Both the position numbers and the translations under genes were made by a program. Below are positions 56,599 through 64,000 of a DNA stretch of 64,000 nucleotides, in pieces (the stretch's first letter is position 1; each line of letters starts with the position of its first letter). Source of the DNA: Aureimonas pseudogalii (lineage in GTDB: Bacteria; Pseudomonadota; Alphaproteobacteria; Rhizobiales; Rhizobiaceae). The notes under the pieces are model-generated. The model was not told the DNA's origin. It did not search any database and saw nothing but the letters and a program-made list of their open reading frames with translations. The stretch spans positions 756,283 through 820,282 of the forward strand of contig NZ_JACIEK010000001.1 in the NCBI RefSeq assembly GCF_014196835.1, read 5' to 3'.

Positions 56599-57540
56599 AT
56601 GCTGCAGAAACTCCGTCATCCTTACGTCCTGCTCGGCCTGACGGCCCTCATCTGGGGCGCCAACTCCGTGGCGGGAAAGCTCGCGGTCGGCCACGTCTCG
56701 CCGATGATGCTGACGCTCCTGCGCTGGACGATCGCGGCGGTGCTGCTCGCGCCCTTCGCGATCCCGCACCTGCGGCGCGACTGGCCGCTGGTGCGCCCGC
56801 GCCTCGGCTACTTCCTCGTGCTCGGCCTCGTCGGCTTCACCGGCTTCAACTCGCTCTTCTACGTGGCGCTGAACTACACGAGCGCGATCCACTCCACGAT
56901 CGTGCAGTCCTCGATGCCGCTCGTGGTGTTCGCCGGCATGTTCCTCGTCTTCCGGGCCCGCGTCACGTGGATGCAGGTCGCAGGGTTCTCGCTGACGCTG
57001 CTCGGCGTGCTGCTCACGGCCGCGCATGGCGATCTCACGACGCTGGCCGGGCTCGATCTCAACCACGGCGACGCGCTGATGCTCGTCGCCGTTCTGTTCT
57101 TCGGCGCCTACACGATCATGCTGTCGCGCAAGCCCGCGATCCATTGGCTGAGCTCGATCTTCCTGATCTCGCTCACCGCCTTCGCGACCTCTCTACCGGT
57201 GGCGATCGGCGAATGGGCTTTGGGCGCGCAGCGCTGGCCGGACGCGCAGGGCTGGGCGGTGGTCGCGTTCAGCGTGCTCCTGCCCTCGATCCTGTCGCAG
57301 AGCCTCTACATCAAGGGCGTCGAGATGATCGGCGCCAACCGCGCCAACCTCTTCATCAATCTCGTGCCGATCTTCGGCACGATCCTCGCGGTGGCGGTGC
57401 TCGGCGAGCCGCTCTTCGCCTATCACGTGGTGGCCTTGGCGCTGGTGCTCGGCGGCATCACCCTGGCCGAACGCGGCAAGCGCAGCCTGCGAATGGCCGA
57501 CGCACCGGCGGCGCCACTGCCGACGCGGCCACGCGACTGA
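56599..57540 (+). CDS. DMT-family (EamA) transporter
   Basis: 313 aa, ten hydrophobic helices in two EamA repeats: LTALIWGANSVAGKLAVGHVSP begins the first (in pieces), FFGAYTIMLSRKP the second. Divergent from purA with about 200 bp between. Members export amino acids or other small metabolites; substrate unknown. An alternative ATG lies nine bases upstream in another frame. Confidence 0.88.
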   Translation: MLQKLRHPYVLLGLTALIWGANSVAGKLAVGHVSPMMLTLLRWTIAAVLLAPFAIPHLRRDWPLVRPRLGYFLVLGLVGFTGFNSLFYVALNYTSAIHSTIVQSSMPLVVFAGMFLVFRARVTWMQVAGFSLTLLGVLLTAAHGDLTTLAGLDLNHGDALMLVAVLFFGAYTIMLSRKPAIHWLSSIFLISLTAFATSLPVAIGEWALGAQRWPDAQGWAVVAFSVLLPSILSQSLYIKGVEMIGANRANLFINLVPIFGTILAVAVLGEPLFAYHVVALALVLGGITLAERGKRSLRMADAPAAPLPTRPRD

Positions 57541-57580
57541 CGTGCCGGGTCCGGTCATGCGCGAGGCCGCGGTGAAACGC

Positions 57581-57606
57581 GAAAGGGCGGCCCTCGCGGA
57601 CCGCCC
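57581..57606 (-). terminator. serA terminator
   Basis: 9-bp stem (57585-57593 with 57598-57606, one G-U) and GCGA tetraloop on the minus strand, followed by UUUCG, 25 bases after serA. Confidence 0.78.
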
Positions 57607-57630
57607 CCTCTCGAATACCCGTCGCCCGTC

Positions 57631-59223
57631 TCAGACCTCGAAGGTCAGAAGCTTGGCCTGGCCGATGGCGTTCAGCCCCTCGATCTGCCGGATGAAGGCG
57701 TCGTCCAGCGGCTGGTCGAGATAGAGCAGCGCGATGGCGCTGCCGCCCTGCTCGTCGCGGCCGAGATGGAAGTTGGCGATGTTGATGCCAGCCTTGCCGA
57801 AGGCCATGCCGAGCTCGCCGATGACGCCGGGCACGTCCTTGTTGGCGGTGTAGAGCATGTAGCGGCCGACGTCGGCCTCCATGTTGATGCCCTTGATCTG
57901 GATGAAGCGCGGCTTGCCGTCGGAGAAGCAGGTGCCCGCCACCGAGCGCGTCTGCTTCTTCGTGGTCACGGTCACCTTGAGATAGCCGTCGAAGACGCCC
58001 GACTTGTCGCGCCGCACCTCGGAGACGGCGATGCCGCGCTCCTTGGCCATCAGCGGCGCCGAGACCATGTTCACTGTCTGCACCTGCGCCTTCATCAGGC
58101 CGGCGAGCGCCGCCGAGACGAGGGCGCGGGTGTTCATACCGGCCGGCGCGCCATCGAAGAGGATCTCCACCGCGTCGATCGGGTCGTCCGTCAGCTGCCC
58201 GGCGAAGGAGCCGAGGATCTCGGCGAGCTTCACGTAGGGCGTCAGGAGCGGCGCCTCCTCGGCGGTGATCGAGGGCATGTTCAGAGCATTCGACACCGCG
58301 CCGTTGACGAGATAGTCGGCCATCTGCTCGGCCACCTGCAGCGCGACGTTCTCCTGCGCTTCCGTGGTGGAGGCGCCGAGATGCGGCGTGCAGACCACGT
58401 TCTCGAGATGGAAGAGCGGCGAATCGGTCGCCGGCTCCGTCTCGAACACGTCGATGCCCGCACCCGCCACGTGGCCCGACTTGATGGCCTCGGCGAGATC
58501 GGCCTCCACGATCAGCCCGCCGCGCGCGCAGTTGATGATGCGCACGCCCTTCTTCATCGTGGCGATGGCCTTGGCGTCGATGATGCCGCGCGTCTTGTCG
58601 GTCATCGGCGTGTGCAGCGTGATGAAGTCGGCGCGGCGGAAGAGCTCGTCGAGCTCGACCTTCTCGATGCCGAGCTGCGAGGCGCGCTCGGGCGAGAGGA
58701 ACGGGTCGAAGCCGATCACCTTCATCTTCAGGCCGACGCCGCGCGAGGCGACGATCGAGCCGATGTTGCCGCAGCCGATGACGCCGAGCACCTTGCCGGT
58801 GATCTCGACCCCCATGAAGCGGTTCTTCTCCCACTTGCCGGCCTGCGTCGAGGCATCGGCGGCGGGCAGCTGGCGCGCCACCGCGAACATCATGGCGATG
58901 GCGTGCTCGGCCGTGGTGATCGAGTTGCCGAAGGGCGTGTTCATCACGATGATGCCCTTCCGGCTGGCCGCCGGGATGTCGACATTGTCGACGCCGATGC
59001 CGGCGCGCCCGATCACCTTCAGCCTGGTGGCGGCGTCGATGATCTTCTCGGTGACCTTCGAGGCCGAGCGAATGGCGAGGCCGTCATACTGGCCGATGGC
59101 CTCGAGGAGCTTGTCCTTGTCCTTGCCGAGATCGGGCAGGTAGTCGACCTCGACGCCCCGGTCCTTGAAGATCTGGACGGCGGTGGGAGAGAGCTTGTCG
59201 GAAACGAGAACGCGGGGTGCCAT
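57631..59223 (-). CDS. serA: D-3-phosphoglycerate dehydrogenase
   Basis: 530 aa from MAPRVLVSDKLSP, AGGAGG seven bases upstream. NAD-binding GVIGCGNIGS at about 147-156, catalytic RGGLIVEADL, HLGASTTEAQ region, then the allosteric substrate-binding and C-terminal ACT domain (DVPGVIGELGMAFGKAGINIANF in pieces). First step of serine synthesis. The long form is typical of alphaproteobacteria. Confidence 0.97.
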   Translation of the reverse strand: MAPRVLVSDKLSPTAVQIFKDRGVEVDYLPDLGKDKDKLLEAIGQYDGLAIRSASKVTEKIIDAATRLKVIGRAGIGVDNVDIPAASRKGIIVMNTPFGNSITTAEHAIAMMFAVARQLPAADASTQAGKWEKNRFMGVEITGKVLGVIGCGNIGSIVASRGVGLKMKVIGFDPFLSPERASQLGIEKVELDELFRRADFITLHTPMTDKTRGIIDAKAIATMKKGVRIINCARGGLIVEADLAEAIKSGHVAGAGIDVFETEPATDSPLFHLENVVCTPHLGASTTEAQENVALQVAEQMADYLVNGAVSNALNMPSITAEEAPLLTPYVKLAEILGSFAGQLTDDPIDAVEILFDGAPAGMNTRALVSAALAGLMKAQVQTVNMVSAPLMAKERGIAVSEVRRDKSGVFDGYLKVTVTTKKQTRSVAGTCFSDGKPRFIQIKGINMEADVGRYMLYTANKDVPGVIGELGMAFGKAGINIANFHLGRDEQGGSAIALLYLDQPLDDAFIRQIEGLNAIGQAKLLTFEV

Positions 59224-59331
59224 GTCGGACCTCCTGAGGTGGCGGAGCACGAGGACTCCAAAAAAGGAAAGCGAACGGTCGGGATCGAGGACGAGCCGCG
59301 CGCGGCGGCCCGGTTCATCGGGGCATCGAAC

Positions 59332-59784
59332 TCAGCCGCCGAGCGACATCGGCTTCTGCCCGGGTCCGCGCAGCCCGAAGCGGGTGCGCACGAAGTCGAG
59401 CCAGAGGCCGTAGGGGCGGCCAAGAACGATCATCAGCGCGGCGAAGCTCGCGGAGCCCCGCAGCGCGGAGGGCAGGTCCGCTCCGCCGACGAGAAGGATG
59501 GCGAAGTAGATCGGCACCTGAAACAGAAGAAGCGCCAGACCGTCGGCGAGGAGCGATCCCCACCGCGTCGACGTTCGCACCCGCCCGAGGAACCAAGTCC
59601 GCCAAAGCCCGTAGGGCCGCGCCGTCAGCACCATGAGAACGGCGCCGATGGAACGCGACACGAGCACCTCGCTCCAGCCCATGCCAGCGACGAAGCGCTC
59701 GTTCAGCCCGCTCGTGACGGTGAAGAACGCGATGAGGGCGAGCGTGTCGGCAAGGAAGCTGCGGATCGCGGTCGAGAAGGCCAC
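59332..59784 (-). CDS. alaE: L-alanine exporter AlaE
   Basis: 150 aa, four membrane helices. AlaE-family signatures: FLADTLALIAFFTVTSGLNERF, RSIGAVLMVLTARPYGLWRTWF, LLADGLALLLFQVPIYFAILL, and VLGRPYGLWLDFVR (in pieces), matching the E. coli 149-residue exporter. It lies between serC (16 bp upstream) and serA (108 bp downstream), so it is probably co-transcribed with serine genes. Confidence 0.87.
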   Translation of the reverse strand: MAFSTAIRSFLADTLALIAFFTVTSGLNERFVAGMGWSEVLVSRSIGAVLMVLTARPYGLWRTWFLGRVRTSTRWGSLLADGLALLLFQVPIYFAILLVGGADLPSALRGSASFAALMIVLGRPYGLWLDFVRTRFGLRGPGQKPMSLGG

Positions 59785-59800
59785 GATCCCGCGGCCTCGC

Positions 59801-60979
59801 TCAGGCCGCCGCTTGCGCCAGCGTCGCCTTCTGCTGGGCGAAGGCGTAGGCGATCCACGGCATCAGGGCTTCCAGATCAGAGGCCTCCACCGTGGCGCCG
59901 GCCCAGATGCGAAGGCCCGGAGGCGCGTCGCGATAGGCCCCGACGTCGAGCGCGACGCCTTCCTTTTCGAGCATCGACGCGACGCCCTTGGCGAAGGCCT
60001 CCTGCGCGTCCTTCGGCAGTGCCACCACGCTCGCGTCCGTGAACTGCAGGCAGACCGAGGTGTTGGAGCGCGTCGCCTTGTCCACCGCGAGGAAGCCGAT
60101 CCAGTCGTTGGCCTCGACGAAGCGCTCGATCACCGCGAGATTGTCGTCGGCACGCTGCTTCAGCGCCGGCAGGCCGCCGATGCGCTGGCCCCAGGCGAGC
60201 GCGTCGAGATAGTCCTCGACGCAGAGCATGGAGGGCGTGTTGATCGTCTCGCCCTTGAAGATGCCCTCGATCAGCTTGCCGCCGGAGGTGAGGCGGAAGA
60301 TCTTCGGCAGCGGCCAAGCCGGCTTGTAGGTGAGGAGACGCTCGACGGCGCGCGGGCTGAGGATCAGCATGCCGTGCGCGGCCTCGCCGCCCATCACCTT
60401 CTGCCAGGAGAAGGTGACGACGTCGAGCTTGTCCCAGGGCAGATCCTGCGCGAAGGCGGCCGAGGTCGCGTCGCAGATCGTCAGGCCCTTGCGATCCGCC
60501 GGGATGGCGTCGCCGTTCGGCAGACGCACGCCCGAGGTCGTGCCGTTCCAGGTGAAGACGACGTCGTGGTCGAAGTCGAGCGTGGTGAAATCGACGATCT
60601 CGCCGTAGCCCGCCTCGAAGACGCGGGCGTCGGTCAGCCTCAGCTGCTTGACGGCGTCGGTGACCCAGCCCGAACCGAAGCTTTCCCAGGCGACCATGTC
60701 GACCGGGCGCTCGCCGAGCAGCGACCACATGGCCATCTCGACGGCGCCGGTGTCGGAGGCAGGAACGATGCCGACGCGATAGTCGGCGGGCACGCCGAGA
60801 ATGGCGGCGGTGTCGTCGATGGCCTTCTGGAGCTTGGTCTTGCCGATCTTGGCGCGGTGCGAGCGCCCGAGCGCCGCGTCTTCGAGCGCCTGGAGGCTCC
60901 AGCCCGGGCGCTTGGCGCAGGGGCCGGACGAGAATCGGGGATTGGCCGGACGCGTGGTCGGCTTGTCGGTATTCGCCAT
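59801..60979 (-). CDS. serC: Phosphoserine aminotransferase
   Basis: 392 aa. The PLP lysine is in [16 protein letters not shown]; other marks are [18 protein letters not shown]-type start ([12 protein letters not shown]), [20 protein letters not shown] and [15 protein letters not shown]. Converts 3-phosphohydroxypyruvate to phosphoserine. The serC leader RNA stands directly before the ATG. This is the alphaproteobacterial type, longer than E. coli SerC. Confidence 0.96.
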   Translation of the reverse strand: MANTDKPTTRPANPRFSSGPCAKRPGWSLQALEDAALGRSHRAKIGKTKLQKAIDDTAAILGVPADYRVGIVPASDTGAVEMAMWSLLGERPVDMVAWESFGSGWVTDAVKQLRLTDARVFEAGYGEIVDFTTLDFDHDVVFTWNGTTSGVRLPNGDAIPADRKGLTICDATSAAFAQDLPWDKLDVVTFSWQKVMGGEAAHGMLILSPRAVERLLTYKPAWPLPKIFRLTSGGKLIEGIFKGETINTPSMLCVEDYLDALAWGQRIGGLPALKQRADDNLAVIERFVEANDWIGFLAVDKATRSNTSVCLQFTDASVVALPKDAQEAFAKGVASMLEKEGVALDVGAYRDAPPGLRIWAGATVEASDLEALMPWIAYAFAQQKATLAQAAA

Positions 60980-61021
60980 GGTCTATCCTCTCAGATAGTC
61001 GGCGCCTCGTTGGGGAGGCGT
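60980..61021 (-). ncRNA. serC leader RNA motif
   Basis: Two hairpins right before serC on the minus strand: CGCCUC/GAGGCG with CCCAAC loop (61003-61020) and CUAUC/GAUAG (60983-60998), the second covering the GAGAGG ribosome site. This is the layout of the Rfam serC motif of alphaproteobacteria. Its ligand or function is not established. Confidence 0.83.
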
Positions 61022-61124
61022 GTCCCGCCGCGGCCATTAGGCCCGCGCGGCGGCGGCGTCAAGCGACATTCCGATGACGGTGGGGCGCGGCACGGCAGCG
61101 TCGCCCTCCCGTCCTCCTCCGGTA

Positions 61125-61895
61125 TCATCCGAAGCGGTAGCGCAGTCCGATCTGGATCGAGTGGCGGTCGAAGCCGTCGTCGTGCCCGCTCGTCTCGAAG
61201 CCCGTCAAGCCCGGCGTCGGCACGGCGAAGGACGACGCCTCGCCGCCCTCGACGTCGAGATAGCGGTAGCCGAGATCGAGCGCCATCGCGGGCGTCACGT
61301 CGTAGGCGACGCCGGCGCTCAGCGCGTAGGCGAAGCGCCAGGACTGCTGCCCCGCGACCGGAGCCGCGCCGGCCCCGCCGAGGTCGAAGGCGCCGTCGCC
61401 ATAGGAAAGGTGGACCGCGCCGAGGCCGCCGCCGAGATAGGGCGTGAAGCCCGCGACGGTGCCGAGATCGGCATAGACATTGCCCATGAGCTCGACCGCC
61501 CTCACCTCGCCCGGCGCGCGCGACGCGCCGCAGAGCGCCGCCGAGAGGCAGAGGACCGGCACGGAGAAATCGACGTCGGGCTCGGAGTAGCGAACGGTCG
61601 CGTCGGCGCGCAGCCAGTCAACGGCCTGGAAGCCGAGCCCGAGACCGCCGGCGAGCCCCTCGTCGACATGGCCCATGCCGAGACCGGCGGGCACCGAACC
61701 CGCAGGGGTCGCAACGCTGCCGGAAAGGTCGAGATCGGAGCGAAGATCGTAGGCGAGATCGGCGCGAACGTAGAAGCGCGCGGGGGCCGCGCTCACCGAG
61801 ATCTCGGGCGCCGACTGGATGTCCGCGGCCGCGGCGAGGCTCGCCGTCGCGAGAAGCGAGAGGAGGGCGGCTGCGGGGCGAAGGATGCTGGGCAT
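61125..61895 (-). CDS. Outer membrane beta-barrel protein (RopB/Omp25-like)
   Basis: 256 aa from MPSILRPAAALL. Signal peptide about 1-22 (SLLATASLAAAA), then FYVRADLAYDL, which is the usual start of this porin-like family, and the end SIQIGLRYRFG with alternating strands and a near-C-terminal Phe. About eight strands are expected. Likely an outer membrane structural protein. Paralogous to the gene at 62129. Confidence 0.85.
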   Translation of the reverse strand: MPSILRPAAALLSLLATASLAAAADIQSAPEISVSAAPARFYVRADLAYDLRSDLDLSGSVATPAGSVPAGLGMGHVDEGLAGGLGLGFQAVDWLRADATVRYSEPDVDFSVPVLCLSAALCGASRAPGEVRAVELMGNVYADLGTVAGFTPYLGGGLGAVHLSYGDGAFDLGGAGAAPVAGQQSWRFAYALSAGVAYDVTPAMALDLGYRYLDVEGGEASSFAVPTPGLTGFETSGHDDGFDRHSIQIGLRYRFG

Positions 61896-62048
61896 GGGGC
61901 AGGCTTTCCGCGCGCAAGAAGACCGATGCCCGATGCGGGCGGCGTCGGACGCCACCTTGCATTGCCAAGTCTTAATCGCTCGTTAACCACGTTCGTTAAC
62001 CCGCGGGCCCGGTGGCGGCCCGCCATGCCCGCGTCAGCTTCGGCCCAT

Positions 62049-62080
62049 GAAAAAGGGCCGCCCCGCGGGACGACCCTTTT
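62049..62080 (-). terminator. Terminator after the upstream outer-membrane protein gene
   Basis: 8-bp stem (62055-62062 with 62069-62076, two G-U) on the minus strand, then UUUUU at 62050-62054. It lies 50 bases after the stop at 62129 and separates the two outer-membrane protein genes. Confidence 0.82.
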
Positions 62081-62128
62081 CAACGATGAAAAGGATGCGG
62101 CGCCAGGGCGCCGCTCCCGGTGTGGTTC

Positions 62129-62962
62129 TCAGAAGAACGAGTAGCGCAGACCGGCGCGGATCGTGTGGACGTCGAAGCCGTTGTCGCGAACCTGCGTGCC
62201 CTTGGCACCGAAGCTCTTGTCGGCGGCGTCGTACTCGAAGGCGTCGCCTTCCCAGATCTTGGTGAACTTGTAGCCGACGTCGAGCGCCAGGCTATGGGTC
62301 AGGTCGATGCTCGCGCCGGCCATGAGGGCGGTGGCCAGACGCCAGTCGTCGGTTCCCTCGCTGGTGGCCTTGAAGGGCGTGTAGCTCGGCTTGCAGCTCG
62401 GGCAGACTTCCTGCGTCGAGCGATCGTCGTACTGGACGTAGGCCGCGCCGATGCCGGCGCCGAGATAGGGCGTGACCGGTCCGAAGAAGGGCAGGTCGAC
62501 ATAGGCGTTGGCCATCGCCGTCCAGACGTCGGCCTTGGAGCCTTCGTCGTAGTAGCACTCGTCCTGATGACGCAGGCCGTGCGCGGCATCGATCTTGATC
62601 ATGTAGGGGCAAGCGGTCTTGCCGGACACGTCGGGGCGGAAGTAGTCGAGCGTCGCGTCGGCGCGGAACATGTCGGAGAAGCGATAGCCGACGCCGCCGC
62701 CGAAGCTGGCGGTCGAGTCGAGGCGCAGCTCGTCGTAGCGGTAGGTGTCGTCGATGCCTTCGACGCCGGGGAACTGGTTCCAGAAGTCCCAGTTGCCGTC
62801 GGTCTTCGACTTGAAGACGTAGCCGACGTCGGCACGGATGTACCAGCCGCTGAAGTCGGGGGCCGGCTCGACGACCGGGATGGGCTCCAGAATGTCCGCG
62901 GCCTGGGCAGCGAACGGCAGCAATGTCGCGGACGCCATGAGCGCGAGGACAAGCCGAACCAT
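62129..62962 (-). CDS. Outer membrane beta-barrel protein (RopB/Omp25-like)
   Basis: 277 aa from MVRLVLALMASATLL, GGAGA seven bases before the ATG. Signal peptide to about residue 22 (PFAAQAA), then GWYIRADVGYVFKSK, GGGVGYRFSDMFRADATLDYF, TPYLGAGIGAAYVQYDD, and the C-terminal IRAGLRYSFF with final Phe. Cysteine-rich loops (ACPYM, EVCPSCKPS) are unusual. Paralog of the protein at 61125. Confidence 0.9.
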   Translation of the reverse strand: MVRLVLALMASATLLPFAAQAADILEPIPVVEPAPDFSGWYIRADVGYVFKSKTDGNWDFWNQFPGVEGIDDTYRYDELRLDSTASFGGGVGYRFSDMFRADATLDYFRPDVSGKTACPYMIKIDAAHGLRHQDECYYDEGSKADVWTAMANAYVDLPFFGPVTPYLGAGIGAAYVQYDDRSTQEVCPSCKPSYTPFKATSEGTDDWRLATALMAGASIDLTHSLALDVGYKFTKIWEGDAFEYDAADKSFGAKGTQVRDNGFDVHTIRAGLRYSFF

Positions 62963-63080
62963 GGTCAAATCTCCAAAATTCGTGAGGGCGCGGCTTGGGG
63001 TTCCGCAACACTCCCGAATCTAAAGATTAATGATTAACGCTTCGTATAAAGGCCGACGCGCGCACGTCATAGGGCCGGGC

Positions 63081-64000
63081 TCAAGCCGCCTCGCGCCGCA
63101 GCGCGCCGATAATGTCGTCGACGACCTCGCCGACGAGCGCCAGGTCGTCGCCCTCCGCCATCACGCGGATCAGCGGCTCGGTGCCGGACGGACGGATCAC
63201 CAGGCGCCCCCCCTGCCCCAGCCGGTCGCGCCCGAGGCTGATCGCGTCCTTGACCCGCTCCTGCTCCAGCGGCTCGCCGCCCGAGAACCGGATGTTCTTC
63301 AGGACCTGCGGCACGGGCTCGAACTTGCGGCAGACCTCGGACACCGTGCCCCCGGCCTTGCGCACCACCGCGAGCACCTGCAGCGCCGAGACGAGACCGT
63401 CGCCGGTGGTGCCGAAATCCGACAGAACGATGTGGCCGGACTGCTCGCCGCCGACATTGTAGCCGTGCTGACGCATGTGCTCCACCACGTAGCGATCGCC
63501 GACCTTGGTGCGCGCGAGCTGGATCTGCCGCTCGTTCAGGAAGCGCTCCAGCCCGAGATTGGACATGATGGTCGCGACCACGCCGCCGGCCGCGAGACGC
63601 CCATCCTCGGCCCAGGCCTCGCCGATCACGGCCATGATCTGGTCGCCGTCCACCACCTCGCCGTTCTCGTCGACGATCAGCACCCGGTCGGCGTCGCCAT
63701 CGAGCGCGATGCCGATGTCGGCGCGCACCTCGCGCACCTTGGCGGTGAGCGCGGCGGGGCTGGTGGAGCCGCAGTTGAGGTTGATGTTGGTGCCGTCGGG
63801 ATCGACGCCGATCTTCACGACCTCGGCGCCGAGTTCCCAGAGAACGTCGGGCGCCACCTTGTAGGCGGCGCCGTTGGCGCAGTCGATCGCGACACGCACG
63901 CCCTCCAGCGACATCTCACGCGGCAGGGTGCGTTTGGCGAACTCGACGTAGCGGTCGCGCCCGCCGTCGTCGTAGCGCCGGGCCCGCCCGAGATGGGCGC
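63081..64000 (-). CDS. glmM: Phosphoglucosamine mutase, C-terminal part (runs off the right edge)
   Basis: 306 codons in the window; the start is beyond the right edge. Mg-binding loop [15 protein letters not shown], sugar-binding [11 protein letters not shown], and phosphate-binding [15 protein letters not shown] identify GlmM. It turns glucosamine-6-phosphate to glucosamine-1-phosphate for cell-wall synthesis. The active-site serine loop lies outside. Confidence 0.95.
   Translation of the reverse strand, partial: AHLGRARRYDDGGRDRYVEFAKRTLPREMSLEGVRVAIDCANGAAYKVAPDVLWELGAEVVKIGVDPDGTNINLNCGSTSPAALTAKVREVRADIGIALDGDADRVLIVDENGEVVDGDQIMAVIGEAWAEDGRLAAGGVVATIMSNLGLERFLNERQIQLARTKVGDRYVVEHMRQHGYNVGGEQSGHIVLSDFGTTGDGLVSALQVLAVVRKAGGTVSEVCRKFEPVPQVLKNIRFSGGEPLEQERVKDAISLGRDRLGQGGRLVIRPSGTEPLIRVMAEGDDLALVGEVVDDIIGALRREAA

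Overview
The window is a GC-rich alphaproteobacterial chromosome, most likely of the order Hyphomicrobiales (Rhizobiales). The evidence is a serC-type leader RNA before serC, RopB/Omp25-like outer-membrane proteins, a single rpoH next to an RluD-type pseudouridine synthase, and an initiator tRNA with an A-U pair in the usual 3GC anticodon stem. The family cannot be settled from this sequence. Two thirds of the window is an apparently complete temperate phage genome; the rest is ordinary host chromosome.

Prophage (about 1.1-41.3 kb). Most genes run leftward. A Cro/CI-type switch lies at 31.3-32.0 kb. Leftward from it runs an early operon: Cro-like, CII-like, small ORF, zinc-finger/Toprim primase, MT-A70 methyltransferase, P4-type helicase, and last a NusG/RfaH-like factor, followed by an intrinsic terminator. 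Between helicase and NusG gene is a 0.3-kb block with eight copies of CTWGCGTCC and large inverted repeats, the best candidate for the phage origin. Beyond the terminator come a gpZ-like gene, a cos-like region, and the late genes. The head module is lambda-like: small and large terminase, gpW, portal, ClpP-type protease with nested scaffold, decoration protein, capsid, FI and FII. The tail is contractile and P2-like: baseplate V, W, J, I, fibres and accessory proteins, sheath, tube, assembly protein, tape measure, U, X, D. Between I and the sheath lies a variable block with a large fibre protein, a glycine-rich adhesin-like protein, a collagen-like protein, a small phospholipase-A2-like membrane protein and a secreted moron with its own terminator.

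Rightward from the switch, a second operon (32.4-41.3 kb), whose promoter carries the same operators as the switch, encodes mostly unknown small proteins, an HD nucleotidase, a DUF2303/YfdQ protein, a full-length DNA polymerase sliding clamp and a large serine recombinase. The recombinase gene runs into the 3' end of an initiator tRNA gene (41.24-41.32 kb), so this is one attachment junction. The other end was not located; a serine recombinase leaves too short a core to find by eye. No endolysin, holin or spanin is recognisable. The first 0.8 kb is the start of a Calx-beta repeat protein that may be phage or host.

Host chromosome (41.3-64 kb): long-chain acyl-CoA ligase, M20 amidohydrolase, MFS transporter, host-attachment-type protein, tRNA-Glu, a small membrane protein divergent from an RluD-type synthase, rpoH, recQ, a proline/alanine-rich membrane protein, purA, a DMT-family exporter, the serine pathway cluster serC-alaE-serA with its leader RNA, two tandem outer-membrane beta-barrel proteins and the 3' part of glmM.
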